Source: Phoebastria nigripes
Lineage: Eukaryota > Chordata > Aves > Procellariiformes > Diomedeidae
Assembly: GCA_035582835.1 (NCBI GenBank)
Contig: JAYKAV010001245.1
Location: 186,001-250,000 of the forward strand
Length of the DNA stretch: 64,000 nucleotides
Direction: 5' to 3'
The notes under the pieces are model-generated. The model saw only the letters and a list, made by a program, of their open reading frames with translations, made no database searches and was not told where the DNA came from. Position numbers and translations under genes: made by a program. Shown piece after piece: positions 38,436-51,500 of this stretch (positions are counted from its first letter, which is position 1; every line of letters starts with the position of its first letter).

Positions 38436-39673
38436 CTTGCAAGAAAGGTATGCACACAAAAAACAAAAAAAGGAAGAGTGCAAATGGGAATATGTAGTAA
38501 CTTTACATCTTTGTAAGCGCAATGCTCATCTTTATTGATAGATCTGCNAAGCAGAAGTCCCTTCAAGGGAGGCAAGCCCAGACCCATTTGTACAGCCTTC
38601 TTTTTAGACCATGTGAATTGGAAGAAAGGCAGGAGACTCAATGCGTTTCCTGCTCCCAATACAGTTCAACAATGTATTATCTCTTCAACAGGCTGTGACA
38701 AAACCTTCTCTTCTCTCCTCCAGCTGCTGTATGTGTAAACATACACATTTTATTACACACAAGTCACAAACTATCCTGAACTTTTCTTAAGTATACAGTA
38801 AATAGTGTTTCAAATTCTCAGTTTCAAATGAGGAGCTATGGATATTGTACATGTTTTCTATGTGTTTTGGCTTATNGCTCCTTCTGATTTACAGGGATAA
38901 CACACTTAGAATACTATTGTACATTTTAGGATTTACAGAAATAAAACACAGACTTATGACAAATCTTCAGCTGGTGTAAACTGTCTCTTCTCCATTGGTT
39001 TCTGCCCCCTTCCACCAGCCATGAATTGCTCAGGTGCCCTTGGCTGTCCTGCTGCATCTGTGTTCTGCTCCAGGGGACCATTTTGGAATTTGATTACCAG
39101 TTAGTAGCATTTCCATTTTTTAAGAAAGACAGTTATTCAGTTGCTGGCCCTTTACTGAAGTCTCCTGGCCACCTCAGAGCTACAGCTGCAGAATGATTGC
39201 CTGGTTTCAGCATCTGTACTAAATAAATGTTGGCAGCTGCTGAAGGCTTTCCTTTCTGCTGCCTCCAACTACAATGCATACAGATCATTTCTTCACTTCT
39301 GTTCTAGATACCATGCATGTGATATGACATCTGGGGAACTTGTACTGGTATGTTCAGTTAACTTTCCTGACATCTTGCCACAGAAAAGAGAACTCTCTGA
39401 TTAACACAGAAAAATGAGAGTGAGATGTAAGCTAAGCAGATTTATGATAGGAAGGAAGGAATTTAAAAAAAACTTCAAAAAAAAAAAAAATTATGGCAGA
39501 GGGCAACAGAAGATCTCAAGAGTCCTTGGGGGAAAAAAAGCCATAAAACAATATTTTAAAAATGCATTATAATAATTTGAACAGATGCCTGTCAACAAGC
39601 AGTAGAAGAAATTCCAGCACGGCAACAGAATAATTGCCCAGACAAAAAAGATCATGCATTCCCCCTAACATAC

Positions 39674-39732
39674 CTGTAGACTTGAAGGAAAATCTGAATG
39701 TCAGCAATTTTTATCAGCATAAGGCTTGCCTC
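39674..39732 (-). CDS. Predicted internal exon, 59 bp
   Basis: The donor is ACAG before GTATGT (39668-39673), a strong site. The acceptor is TTTGATCTGGAG, which is fair. The frame encodes EASLMLIKIADIQIFLQVY plus two bases, a hydrophobic, helix-like segment. It enters in phase 0, matching the exon at 44260-44310, and leaves in phase 2, matching 38331-38435. A further AG three bases downstream would remove one residue. Confidence 0.55.
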
Positions 39733-42282
39733 CTCCAGATCAAACAATGTGATCCATCACAACAGCATGCTCTGCACCACAGGTAGGAAGAATCCTTTTC
39801 CCCGAGTTGTCTAGATGATCTACATAATTAAATTCACAGCGACTGTCTTCAACCTGTACTATCTCTGTTTTTTCTGTTTCTCATCTGAACAAGGGGCTTA
39901 CACAGCCAAAGCCTTGCCTATTTCTTCCATCTATGCCTTCTGATCTAAGAAAAGGTATTATTTCTACCTGTAAATCATACTTCTCTTCCATCTTTACTCT
40001 AGCAGAACTACAATAGCCTGACTACCAGAACGAGGACAAACATCTCATACAGGATGGCTGGTTTCTCTTCACCTAGTTGCTCTGTCAAAAAGCCCATTTG
40101 CCAACATCCCAGGTTGCTGCTTCTGTCCTCAGTTCAGAAGCTTACAGAATATTACACTTCCCAGCAAGGGTTCAAACTATATTTTAATTTTGACATTCAG
40201 CATTATCATTTCAGAACTCCCCTTTTTTTTTTCTTCGTAAACTGCCCCAAGACTAAAGAAACAGTCATGATCTGCTGCTTAGCTCAGTTCTTNACTGAGG
40301 GAATCTACAGCTGATGAGGTCTGCCCTCAGCAATGAGTACTACTAAGTGGATGGGAATAATTTTAGAAGGTTTGTGGGAGATGAAAGGCTGATTCACCCA
40401 TATGAAAACAAAAACCAAAAAAAGGAATAAACCAAATAAAAAATGTAGGTCTTGTATGTTTGCTACATGGTTACTTTTCATCTCACAGAATAAAATATTC
40501 ATGAACTTTCCAACACTAGCTGCCTACCACTGAGGAGAAACTGTTAAATATGTAGTAGGATGATATGCTGTGTGAGCTTCATACATTTAGACGTTCAATT
40601 TTTTATATGGTGCTTTTAGGATTTTCATGTATTTCACAGTTTTCTGCACCTCAGTTCCTTGCCAATGCCTCTCACAAAAGGCATTATATCACATGGAAAA
40701 CAGGCAAAGAAGGTTGGAGAATTTTCTCTTTTTTTCCAATTCAGGCAGAAACACTGCTAAAAAAGGCAGAATTCATGTCAGACAGCAGAGCAAAATGCAA
40801 CTAAAGAAAGCATCTCTTCAAAAGAGAATAAATATTGTAAAGTAAAAAATAAAAACCATGAGAGGAAATTTAAGCTGAGAAGAAAAGTTTAGCAACCCTT
40901 TAATTTGCCAAACTTACAGAATTAAATATCTTCATCTTACTTCTGATGAGAATTTCAATTGTATAAGGAATACAGGAGAAAACTGTACTTCTCACTTTAC
41001 TATCTATATCTATCCATACATAAATGCCCACGATAAGTACTTTCAATAAACTGGTCATCCTATCAATGTCCAGGGTGATCTCTGCCCCAAGGAAGAACCA
41101 CCCTCGAGACCCTTCCCAAGACATTTGCATGTACAACCCATGCAAATTCAGGTCAGATCACAGTACACTTCTTTTACAGCCCAAGAGCTACTGTTATTCT
41201 GCCTCCTATACCTCTGACAGTGTGAAAGGTGTCGGTTTCCAGGAATTTTATAGTTGGAAGTTAGACAGTACAGCAGGTATTTAGATAATATTCCAAACTT
41301 TCTGAAGGCAGCAGCTTTATTTCCAAACACAGCCTGGACCAGTGCTCCATTCAGAAGATTTTGAAGCAGTTTTTCATGTCTTTTGAAAAGAGAAAATGTG
41401 TTTATATGATAAACACTCCCATAGCTCACAGACAATTGATAAATACCATTTGGGTAAACGATTCTTTCACTGATATACATGAAAGAGCAATCATTAGTCA
41501 ACCCTTCGTAACAGCTGCAGCCTATTTAGTGGCAACAGAAGTTCAAAATTTCTCATTAAACATAGAAATCTGTTAATATGTTTGAATAAAAGACCTATTG
41601 AGTGAGAAGGTGCAATATTTGTGCACTACCTCGGCACAAAGGAAATTTGCAAATGTTTAAAAAGGACTGAATATTAAATCAATTTAATTTATAGAGATTT
41701 ACCTTTTTTGAGAGGGATCCACCTCAGGACTAAAAACATTTTTTGAGGGATACATTTCATGAGTGACTGGAATGTAGCTAATGGAACAACTGTTGAAGCA
41801 GATGCCTGTTGCTTTTATATTTTGTTTTCTTTAAGTGTTACACCTAAGGTAAATGCTTCATCTTTCAAAGTTATTACTGCCTGATAAATACATCGATATA
41901 AAAAGGTAAAATACAAAAGGACAAATACAAATATTCCACACTGATGGAAAAAGTACCTTTTGTATCATCTTTGTAGATATTTCCTACACGTGAAAGTTGC
42001 TTTTTTTGTAACTGGAAAGAATGAGATATTTTTATATTCAGTATTTTTCAAAAAACAATTTGCATGAAGCAATATTCTTATTTATTACACACTCCACTCA
42101 TAAGGAAGTACATTAAAAATGTTAATTAGGTCATAAAAATCAAACACTCAGAAGCTGGAAATGCCAGGCTCACTTGCTCAGCCCCCATTCACAGGAACAC
42201 AACATGTTACCAGCACCATCAAGCCTAATCCCTCACAGGCCAAGTAGGCAAGTATTAGTATTGCAGGCATGTAGACAATAGA

Positions 42283-42304
42283 TTTTTATTTTATTTTATT
42301 TTTT
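42283..42304 (+). repeat. (TTTTA)n short repeat
   Basis: Three to four TTTTA units, T-rich at both ends. Confidence 0.75.
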
Positions 42305-42656
42305 AAAGAAGTGGCCCCACATTGCTGCTAATAAGCACTTACAACACTCTATTTAAAAAAAGCTTACATTTCTGTCATAGAAGAGACCTAAAGCTCCACG
42401 GAAGTGGCCCAGACCCCATTCTGCAATGGAATTAAAATAACAAATCACCAAACCCACTCCTGACTTCCAAACCTGGGTGAGAATCCTCCCCTAGCTGTAA
42501 AACTGGTGACAGGTCTGAGCATGTGACCATGACAAACCATCCAGGGATCAAAGACACACCGGTACTCCTCATAGCATCAGCAGATCCCACCAGTTCCTCC
42601 TACCTACCTACTTGCAACCACTCTTGTATGCTTCAAAAAGGAGGAAGAAAAGGAGG

Positions 42657-42685
<29 letters not shown>
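42657..42685 (+). repeat. A29 homopolymer
   Basis: Twenty-nine A following a purine-rich GGAGGAAGAAAAGGAGG segment. No retroposon body is evident to its left. Confidence 0.95.
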
Positions 42686-42692
<7 letters not shown>

Positions 42693-42885
42693 CCAAAAGA
42701 AAAACCCCTGAGAAGACAGGATATACAACGGAAGGTCAGGGGACAATCTCAGTAACCTGTGGGCTGTGATTCATACAAAAAGGGTACAAATGAACACTGT
42801 CAACGCCAATCACATCTCCTTTGGGAATATCACCAAGCTGGACACCCATGGACTCATACTAGTTGGTTCAATTTTTAGCAACCTT

Positions 42886-42980
42886 GTCACCCTATTCCAT
42901 CCATAAATTTATCAAGCTCTACCTTAAATGAGTTTTTCATCTTTGTTGTTGGATAGCATGAGTTCTAGTTCCAGCAAAGC
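42886..42980. mobile_element. Possible ancient CR1-like LINE fragment
   Basis: The phrase CCATCCATAAATTTATCAAG, followed by a degenerate CTCTACCTTAAA, resembles a sequence I recall from old CR1-related elements shared by turtles, crocodiles and birds. The match is short and from memory, orientation is not assigned and ends cannot be seen. Confidence 0.3.
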
Positions 42981-44259
42981 CTAAGTTAGCCTACATCAAC
43001 ATCGATATTACCATTAGAGTCCATGAAAAAGCTGAAATGCATAAAAACAAAGGAAGACAAGCATATACAGTTTCTCCTTGCACCCACCCTTCCTGAGCAT
43101 TACTCTCTTAAGCACTCCCACCCATAGCTGTCCTCTTCATGAAAGATCCCNGACTACTATCAGATGAGCAGATACTCAAGGAATGCCTAGTTTCGTTTAC
43201 ATTTCTTTGTAAACAGAAAATTTTCATTCTCCCCTCAGCACATACACATATGCACGTACAGTCCTGACCGGCCACAAGGGAGTGTATCTTGAACAGCAGC
43301 TTTCAATCTGCTTCTGGTACCTCTGCTCTTAGGAGCCATTTGCTGTAATCCCAAATCCTGACAGAGAGGCATAATCAAACAGCAGGCAGTTTAAAGGACC
43401 AGATTTTCAGGCTCAGCAGACTGGTTATAATCCAAGGCAATGCTCCATGATACCTAATCATATATTCTGCAGCTGCTGAAGAGAGGGGATTTTTACTTCC
43501 CAAAAGAACAGTAATTATCCTCCACAGGCAAAGTCTGCAGACTTCTTGCAGGACAACAGCTGCAGAAGCTAATGTCCTGTTGCCTCAACTCTTGGACAGT
43601 CTGAGTGTACGTGTTCTTCTCAAGGAGTAATCACCGCAAGGCACGTATGTCCCATTAGGGCAGCAAAAAGTTATTTATACAAAGGCTCACGCCCCTACAC
43701 AAATCTGCAGGCTTAAAATGAACAGACCATGATACTGGAAACTAATCTTCTACCTAATTCTCCTTTTTCCTCTTTAAGTAATAACCAAGACATGATTTCT
43801 ACTTATCTGAAAAAGTCATACATGAATTTTATTCATAATGCTGTTGGAGCTTTAGAAGAGCCATTTCATGAATAAATATTTTTCTTTTAGCAGAGAACAT
43901 GAACTGGCCAAATCAGCAAACCCTGTGTTTAAACGTCTTAATGACAGAACTGTTTATTTTCCACAAAACTGGATTCAAATTTGACATTTAATACGGATGA
44001 AACTAAGGCTGTTGCTCTTAACCTAAGCACTCAGAGGAGAAAAGCCTTCATAGCAGCCTTTTATATTTTCACCATAATGCAAAGCCTTCCAGAGGAGAGA
44101 CAATGCTGGGAAGGCTGGGGCTGCTGGCTGGGGTGAGGCAACACAGCAATCCGTGGGAAGCACGCAGGCTTTGAACCCAAGCCAAAGCCAATCTCTCTCA
44201 CTCTCAAGAGCTTTCCATTAAAACAAATTAATTAAAATCAAATCTTGTTGCTAACATAC

Positions 44260-44310
44260 CTTGTCGATCATATTTCTGAGCAGAAAGAATGTATTTAGCG
44301 TAGTTACATC
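44260..44310 (-). CDS. Predicted internal exon, 51 bp (or longer)
   Basis: The donor is GACAAG before GTATGT (44254-44259), close to ideal. With the acceptor GTCATGGTTTTCAG (AG at 44311-44312) the exon encodes DVTTLNTFFLLRNMIDK, entering and leaving in phase 0. That fits both the 170-bp exon above and the 59-bp exon below. The same frame stays open for another 131 codons upstream, to 44703. A second good acceptor, ending CTCCTGTTCCGCAG (exon start 44727), would give a 468-bp exon, but all three frames meet a stop near its start. The short form is therefore preferred for the coding transcript. Confidence 0.5.
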
Positions 44311-44727
44311 CTGAAAACCATGACTTACAATGGAAGTGCTGACACATCCTGAATTGTTTGAGGCCACAAGTAGCGCTGTGATGGCAAAATGAGCTTTCAA
44401 GCACTGTTTTAGTAGTTTAGGAACAATGGTGGAGAGTAGTGGTAGAGTTAATAACGCCACACAAAAAAAGTGGTCCAGACAATATGATTTTCTGAAGGTC
44501 ACAGAGGACACCAAACACAAGACATCAAGAGACATGAGATTTGGCAACAGCCACTTGCAGTCTCTGAGTCCGGTCTGCTTCAAATCATTAAAATTTTCTA
44601 CATAACGGGGAAATGTTTCAGCACTGAAGAAACTATAAACGCAAAGACTTCTTATTAATCCAAGCTGGGTTTCTATTGCTAGTGTGCTGTGCTCATAGTT
44701 CATGGAGATTTATTGAAACGTTTGCCG

Positions 44728-47700
44728 CTGCGGAACAGGAGATTTCACATGCATTGCTCAGAAAGTAGGCAATTATGAACCCATGAAGGCTACACAAGTT
44801 TTAACGGAGAAAAATGGTCTCGCCCTTTGGCATGGCAGGCGAGGTTAATAAGATTCTTCCCCACGTTGTGAAGTAAACATCTGGACTTTTTCTTTTCTGT
44901 GTTGTATTTCTTCCTTGCTGAAAAGTAAAATACCCCACTCTCCCACTGGCTGAAAACTAAAACCAGCTGCTTGTCTTGTACATTTTTAACAGTAAATGAC
45001 AATGCAATCATTTAGACCCTCATTATTAAGGGCCCATTCTGTGCTACCAGTTTTTTCTGCCAACAAAAATGACACTGTAGAAGTACATTGTTTTATAAAT
45101 GCATATTAATTTTATTCACTGAGCTAAAGACTTCTTCTAACAGACAGCAGAAGAGAACATGTGCAATAAGAAGGTGCTGTTTCCTCTGAAACAGAAATTT
45201 ACCTTTCTTCCAGTATAGTCAATGTTTGTTTCTTTTTTTAATCAAATGAGTGATAATTTATTTTAAATACTGAAAACTCATCAAAATGCAACACTAATTA
45301 ATAAACCACACCAAATGGAATACTAAGAATACTGTTTTCCCATATGGTCTTAGAAAAATCTAGAAGATCTGTATCTTAATGCTTTAAGCCTCTCCATACA
45401 AACAATTTGATGCAGGTACATCATGATGATTCAAACCAAGTTTAGGGCTGACCCAGCTTAGCCATGCACCAGTGGAAATGAAAGAAGACAGAAGCCAGAC
45501 TCTTCTCAGATGCACCCAGACACAGGACAAGAGGAACTGGCACAAATCAGAATACAGGAAATGACGTTTAAATGCAAGAAAAACGCGTTTTACTGCAAGG
45601 ATGGTCAAGCACTGGCACAGGTTGCCCAGAGAGGTTGTGGAGTCTCCACCCTTGGAGATATTCAAAACCCAACCAGATGCAACGCTGAGCAACCAGCTTT
45701 ATGTGGCCCTGCTTGAGCAGGGTGTTGGACTAGACAATCTCCAGAAGCCCCTTGTTAACTCAACCGTTCTGTGATTTTAATATTTAATTTAAATATTTAA
45801 TAATATTTATTATCTTTTGCATGTGTGTTGTCACCTCAGCTCTTCTTCTAGCCTAAATAACAAAGCCAATAAACAAGCCTTTTGGCTTGACTCTGACTTA
45901 GAAGCACCTTCATGATCTTGTCTGTGCCAGAACTGTAAATAGGGCTGTGTTACGTGAGGGAAATGAAAAGAAATGTGTCTTAGACTTTTAAATATAAGTT
46001 AGGAGAAAAAAAANAAATAAATAGTATGGGAAAAGACCTATTGTATCATCAAATTATACAAGGAACTATCAAGGTAAGAAGAAAGAGCATGAAATCAAAA
46101 TCGTAATCAGCTCTAGGAAATACTTCCATCAGTTGTGACAGTGGCATTTAAAAGGAAATTGATACTAAACCTAGAATTGTTCATAGTCCCATAAACAGGA
46201 CTATATTTTGGCTTCCATCCCACATTAAATTAATTTCTAAAGCTTTCCAGATACGCACAGCAGAACCTCATGCCAAACTCTTAAGCAGCTGCCTCTCATG
46301 CACTTTATTTTGGTGTAATATAAAATAATAATTTCCTTTTCCCTCACAAAATTAAAATATTCTCCCAAGCCAATTTTCCACTAATAGTCAAAAGAACCAA
46401 ATACTTTTCAATGTCTGATCCACAAGCAGAAAACTAAGGATGTGAATATTTATTAAAAGTAAAGCCATGGAATTCTCGCATACAAAACTGAGGCTTTTTT
46501 CCTACTTAATAAAGGATAGTGATACTCAGAAAAAAAATCCTGAAATAAATCAAGAAATAGTAATAATAGCTTTCTGATGCATCCAGTAAAGAAAAAAAAA
46601 GTGAGCTTCTATTGTCATATAAACAACAGTGGCTCCACTGAACTACACCAGTATTCATTAAACCCAGTTTACAGCAATTTACAAGATGGGTGATAAATTT
46701 GACTATTGACATCTGTCAACCAGGAATCACAAAGCAGTTCAACGAGCTTAAACATTATTGGCATGCAATACAATTTGGCACATAGTTTTTCTCCTTTGAA
46801 AACCGCAGCTCTGAGCCATGGAGAACTTCAGCAACAAGAAGCCAGAATNTCATTTAATTCTTCTTTTGGAATAAAGGAAGTCTCACATGATAGCAGGTTT
46901 ATTCATTGCATGTAGGATAAAGACAAGCAGTTAATACTTCTCAACTCCAGAGCTGTGGATGCAGCTAGATCCACAATTTCACTCCTCAAATGTTTCCTTC
47001 TCAAACATTTCAGTGTTGAAAAAAGCAAATTTGTTCCCAGTATATACATCTGATCCAGCGCTAAAAACACAACTACCAGAAATCAGAAAGTCATGCTGCA
47101 TTCAGAACACAAGCAAATAAAACATGTGAATCATAATGTGACCCCTCCTGCAATTTCACTGGGGGTGGTATTCTTTTGGCACATCTCACAGCCTAAGACT
47201 GATTTTAAAACGCATATCAGGAAGACCAGACCATTCACCTCTACATCAACGGGAGGCATTCAGTACTCCTGTGTTTGGNCCTAATCGCACTAATTGCCTG
47301 CTAATGGAAACTTAACAGGCTCTAGGCTTGAAGACAGTGATTAATATCACAAACTTACAAAAAGGGTTTCTCCTACTCTTTTACCCATTCCAATACTCCC
47401 ATCAGCTTCAACATGTCAGGTGTTCTTACTTTGCTTCATCAACCTCTGTGGCATCCCATCTGACCAGCGACACATGCCAATGTCACAGTTTTAATTTTCA
47501 GTTCCGTCCTGAGACACTTGGCACTCTGCATTTAACGTTTCCACAAGGAAAAAAGGCTCCATGTGATTGATCAAATATACCATGTCACAGCAACTTGCGT
47601 TTCTATCTCTCTCCGTTCCAGTGGCACTTCATCTGCTATTTAAAAAAAAAATAATTTGGAAATCCCCAAATGCCTGATCTGTTATGGTGGAAGTTTAATT

Positions 47701-48359
47701 AGACCTAAAACTAATTTGAAAGTGTCAGCAATATCTTTTCTGAAGAGCATTTAGGTATACTCCATTTAATAACAACATGACGTGAAGTAAGTAATGAAAT
47801 TATTACTGTAGGAGTGAAAATTGTTTTAAAAGAAAGACTATTATTCATACTGAATACCACATGTTTAAGTGACTGGCATTGCATTAATAATTATAGTAGT
47901 TATCACTCTCCATTGAAGAGATAATATATTCAGATTACTAGCTCTATTATATTATAGCAAAAAGAAAAAGAAGACAGATTTAACAAATGTTATTGCCGAG
48001 TTGGGGTAGTCATTTGCCAAATTCTATTCCCATTATTAGTAGCCAATTTGTTTTGAAGTCACTGAAAATCTGGGTAAGAAAACTGTTATTCATACAAACA
48101 TATTTTATTGATAGAAAGCCAAATGGATATAAACACAGTGAATTAAGAAAAAATGCATTTTTGCATCTCTCTTTGTTTTCTTCACCTTATTCTATCTGTC
48201 CCAAATACAATAGACNTTAAGAAAAATTAAAAGCTTATTGTAATTTCCATTGTTTTATGACAAGTAGAGTTTCTATATAGGAGAGAGAGACATTAAAAAA
48301 AGCTGTTTCAAGTTCTGTTTTCTATCAGAAATAGTTAGATAAGCTAGAAGTGCCTTTAC
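44728..48359. other. Intron-like stretch carrying a CR1 fragment
   Basis: Apart from the CR1 3' end at 45484-45778 I see no gene or other repeat of note. The sequence next to the CR1 (45779-45825) is an AT-only patch. Confidence 0.5.
45484..45778 (+). mobile_element. CR1 LINE, 3'-end fragment (5'-truncated)
   Basis: The segment carries the characteristic CR1 3' text: ACTGGCACAGGTTGCCCAGA, then GGAGTCTCCACCCTTGGAGA, then TTGAGCAGGGTGTTGGACTA, ending CAACCGTTCTGTGATTTTAA. It is in plus orientation, about 295 bp, and 5'-truncated as most bird CR1 copies are. It differs at several places from the young consensus I remember. The short open frame inside it (45510-45716) is not a gene. The terminal ATTCTGTGAT-type repeat is present in only one degraded unit. 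Confidence 0.9.
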
Positions 48360-48529
48360 CTTGGCAGACTTCTTCAAATAACCATTTCCCATGATGACCA
48401 CCCCAGTTTCCCTGGGATTGGAAGATCTCTCCAGTGCTTCTCCCACTTGCCCATTAGACTGCTTGGTATTCTTTAAATAGTTGTAATGCCAGTAGGTCAC
48501 AATCAAAGAATGGCCACCTTGGATACATG
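48360..48529 (-). CDS. Predicted internal exon, 170 bp
   Basis: The acceptor is GCTCTAGGTGTAATTTCAG and the donor is GCCAAG before GTAAAG (48354-48359). Only one frame is open across 170 bp. It encodes CIQGGHSLIVTYWHYNYLKN, then TKQSNGQVGEALERSSNPRE, then TGVVIMGNGYLKKSAK. It enters in phase 1 and leaves in phase 0. The peptide alternates hydrophobic and polar blocks and reads like a folded domain, but I do not recognise it. This is the best single exon call in the window. Confidence 0.75.
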
Positions 48530-51500
48530 CTGAAATTACACCTAGAGCAAAACACCCTCTCCTTAACATAGAACACAACCATGAGGTTCATTTTGCCCTA
48601 AAAAGCCCCTCATGATGCATATTCTGGACAGTCAGTTCAAAAGGTCCTTGCGTGGGCCACTCCTCACCTCCTCACTACTGTACATTCAAATGGATTCAGT
48701 GTCCAGATTTACCTAGCCAATTATTAATTTTCTAAGGCAAAGGAATCAGTGAAGAAAAGAGGACATAAAGACCACGTTTCAAAGCCCCAGGCAGAAGACC
48801 ACGAGCTGAATGATCACACTGAAGCCAAGATGCCCGTTTCTGCATAGCTGCCAAAATAATCCCAGCACTGCTCAAACTCTGGGCTCATTTAAGAAATCAG
48901 CGTATGCAGTCACATAGTTACCAGGGCGGGTTTGGTATTTTCAGGGGGTTTTCCCCACCTTTTTTGATTGAATTATTTGCTGCTTTCATCATTCAAAGAA
49001 CTTTTTAACCTCAAATATTCAAGATACATGCTTTCATTATCTTAGCATTTCTTTCTCCCTTTAGCAGCTTTAGCTCTGAAAGTAAATTGTTCTATAACAT
49101 TGTGAGTGCCAGAGAAACACACTGCTGCACCTCTCAGATGAAAACCTTCCAGCAGCATCAGGAACTTAGCACTCCTGGTAAAACATCTGCTGGAGACAGT
49201 TAACCTTGACAGTCCTGTGAGCAAAAATATTAATAACAAAACCAGCCTACACTGTGGGCGTTATGTGTCTGCTGACGTTCCTGTACAAAAGGCCTTCACC
49301 TCAGACTCCGTCCATCTTCATCACCACGTCAAAGATATCNCTGAACTGAGTTAACTCATGTTTCAACTCATACTACAGTGATTGGGAAACAGCACTGAGC
49401 ACAGTGCGCATAAGGACTGCAAAAAAATTTCTGTTAATACTAGAATGAAATTTTAATATAATTAAGGATTTTTTTGGTGGCTATTCCTTCACACAACACA
49501 GCCTTTGTGTCACAATTATGCAAAAGGGCTCCTCGTACATCTGCAGAGAACGCACACAGCAGCGGTACACTCCTCTTGGATAAGGCTGCCAGCAAGTTGT
49601 ACAAACTCTTTTTCTCCTCAAAAACTTCTTTTCCTGCAACCAGTAACTACTCTTGCAAAGAACAGTTCTGGTCTAAATTTCTGACTAGTTTATAACTTTT
49701 TCATCGTGGTAAGCAATTACCATTTAACTGAAATTGCATTTCTCCTGCTTTGAGTTTTCAAAGTGAAACAGTCATTTAAACCTTGCAAATGGGATTGGGA
49801 CTGATTAGCTTCATCAACAGAGCCAAGTCAAAATCGAGTGCTGTGCAAAAGACTTCTTATTACGTGCAGAGAGAGAGAGCACGTAGGACATAGTTCCCAA
49901 TTCTCCCATGTACGGGAAAGGAAAGTCCCTCTCTACACACAAGTAGGTCTACAATGTTCTCTAGAAGAGGAGAAAGACTCATACAGGTCTGCAAATTGAC
50001 ATCACGCCAGCCAGGTGGGACTCGACAGCAGAATCTCACACCACTGGCACTAGATAACTCAGTCCCCGCAGGACGGCTGACATTCACAGGGCCAGGGACA
50101 AGCCTACGCACTTGTGCAACAGCTCAGAGACACCTGGACAACAACATTTACACACACATCTTACTCGCAGTGTAGAGAAGATGCATCACAGCACAAATTA
50201 CAGGAGCATATGAGAAGAAATTTTGAGTAGGCATTCCAAATAGCAGAACAAAAGCAACTGNTTTCCCTTGCAGAGACGCCTTTTAAAGTGTTTTTTGTTT
50301 GTGGTTTGGTTTTTTTTTTCCCCCCAGTGGTGCATCTAAGGATGATACTTCTTTCTTCCTTTAAGAGAAAAGTCCTTCCCTTGCCTGCATGCAGTCATAC
50401 TGCATTAATTCAGAACAGCTGCTGTCATGGAGAAGTTAACCATTGTGATTTCTCATGTTGAAACTTCTATCATTCTCCTCCACTTGCTTTTTTGTTTCAA
50501 TAAAATTTAAAAGTAATCTAAATTGATAATATTTATTTATACCTTGTCTACAAAGAAATTCTGTTCTATTTCTGCTGGTAATTGGGCCATTTCTGTTACA
50601 ATTCACTTATTAATTCAGCAGAACAAAGCTCACCTTAGTAAGTTATGCACATTAATAACAGCCTATTACCCATGTTGCCTTCATATGAATCAATTAAGTC
50701 TAATGTCCAAACTTTAAAATGAGCAGAAGAGACCTATTTCTGCATAATGAACTCTGTTAAAAAGGCAACAAATGTTCATAAAGACTCACTACCTCTATCT
50801 ACACAGGCTTTTAATAGAAGATATTAATTTTTATACGAGAGATCTCATCTACTACATTTTTCTAAAATTTGCCTCTACTTGAGCCTGAGATTTAATGAAC
50901 TCATCAAGACCACCAAGCATACCAGGTTTTGGTTTCTTTTTTTAACTCCTTGCACATCTCTTACTTCTGCTGAAATGCTGAGCTGTGACTTCCATTCTTC
51001 CTCTCACAGGACAACTACTATTCTGAAATTAATGAACCTTCTCCAGACAACTGCTGTCAGAGCGCACACGGCTTGGAGGTACCNGTACACGTTTCAGGCA
51101 GCCTGAGCACACCGTCTTCTCCGACCTTAGCAGTCTGTCAGTTTTGCTTTGGGTGTTTGACATCCAGGGTGTTCCACCCTTTAATGCTGCTATTGTAAGA
51201 CTCCTCCAGAGAGCTCTGAATTCTGCCTGTTTTCTTCTTGCTTCCCCAGAAAGCCTTAAATGTCTAACCAGGGACAGTCACTTGAGCNATAAAAATAATG
51301 GACTTCCCAGTTTGAGGGACACACTAAAATACTAAATGTTAATATAGATCAGTCCATAATGGACATTTTTCTGTTTTTTCAGGGGAATTTTTATTTTTGC
51401 TCAACATCAAAATATGTAAACCTATCTTACCCTTTTTTCTATTTTTTAATGAGATTTCTACTGAAAATGACATTTCAGAATTAACAGCTGATAAAAAAAA

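Larger units (their letters stand above)
39733..44259. other. Intron-like stretch
   Basis: About 4.5 kb with no supported exon. It includes a TTTTA repeat (42283-42304), a 29-base A run (42657-42685) and a possible very old CR1-like scrap near 42.89-42.98 kb. A GC-richer patch lies near 44.1 kb. Confidence 0.45.

Noticed and set aside
42657..42685. Long A run as a retroposon tail
   Set aside because: It is preceded by a purine-rich slippage-prone segment rather than an element body.
45510..45716. 68-codon plus-strand frame
   Set aside because: It lies wholly inside the non-coding 3' part of the CR1 fragment.
50620..50700. TAAG/GTGAGC donor near 50.62 kb with a short open frame
   Set aside because: No pyrimidine tract precedes the only compatible AG, and the phase does not fit the neighbours.
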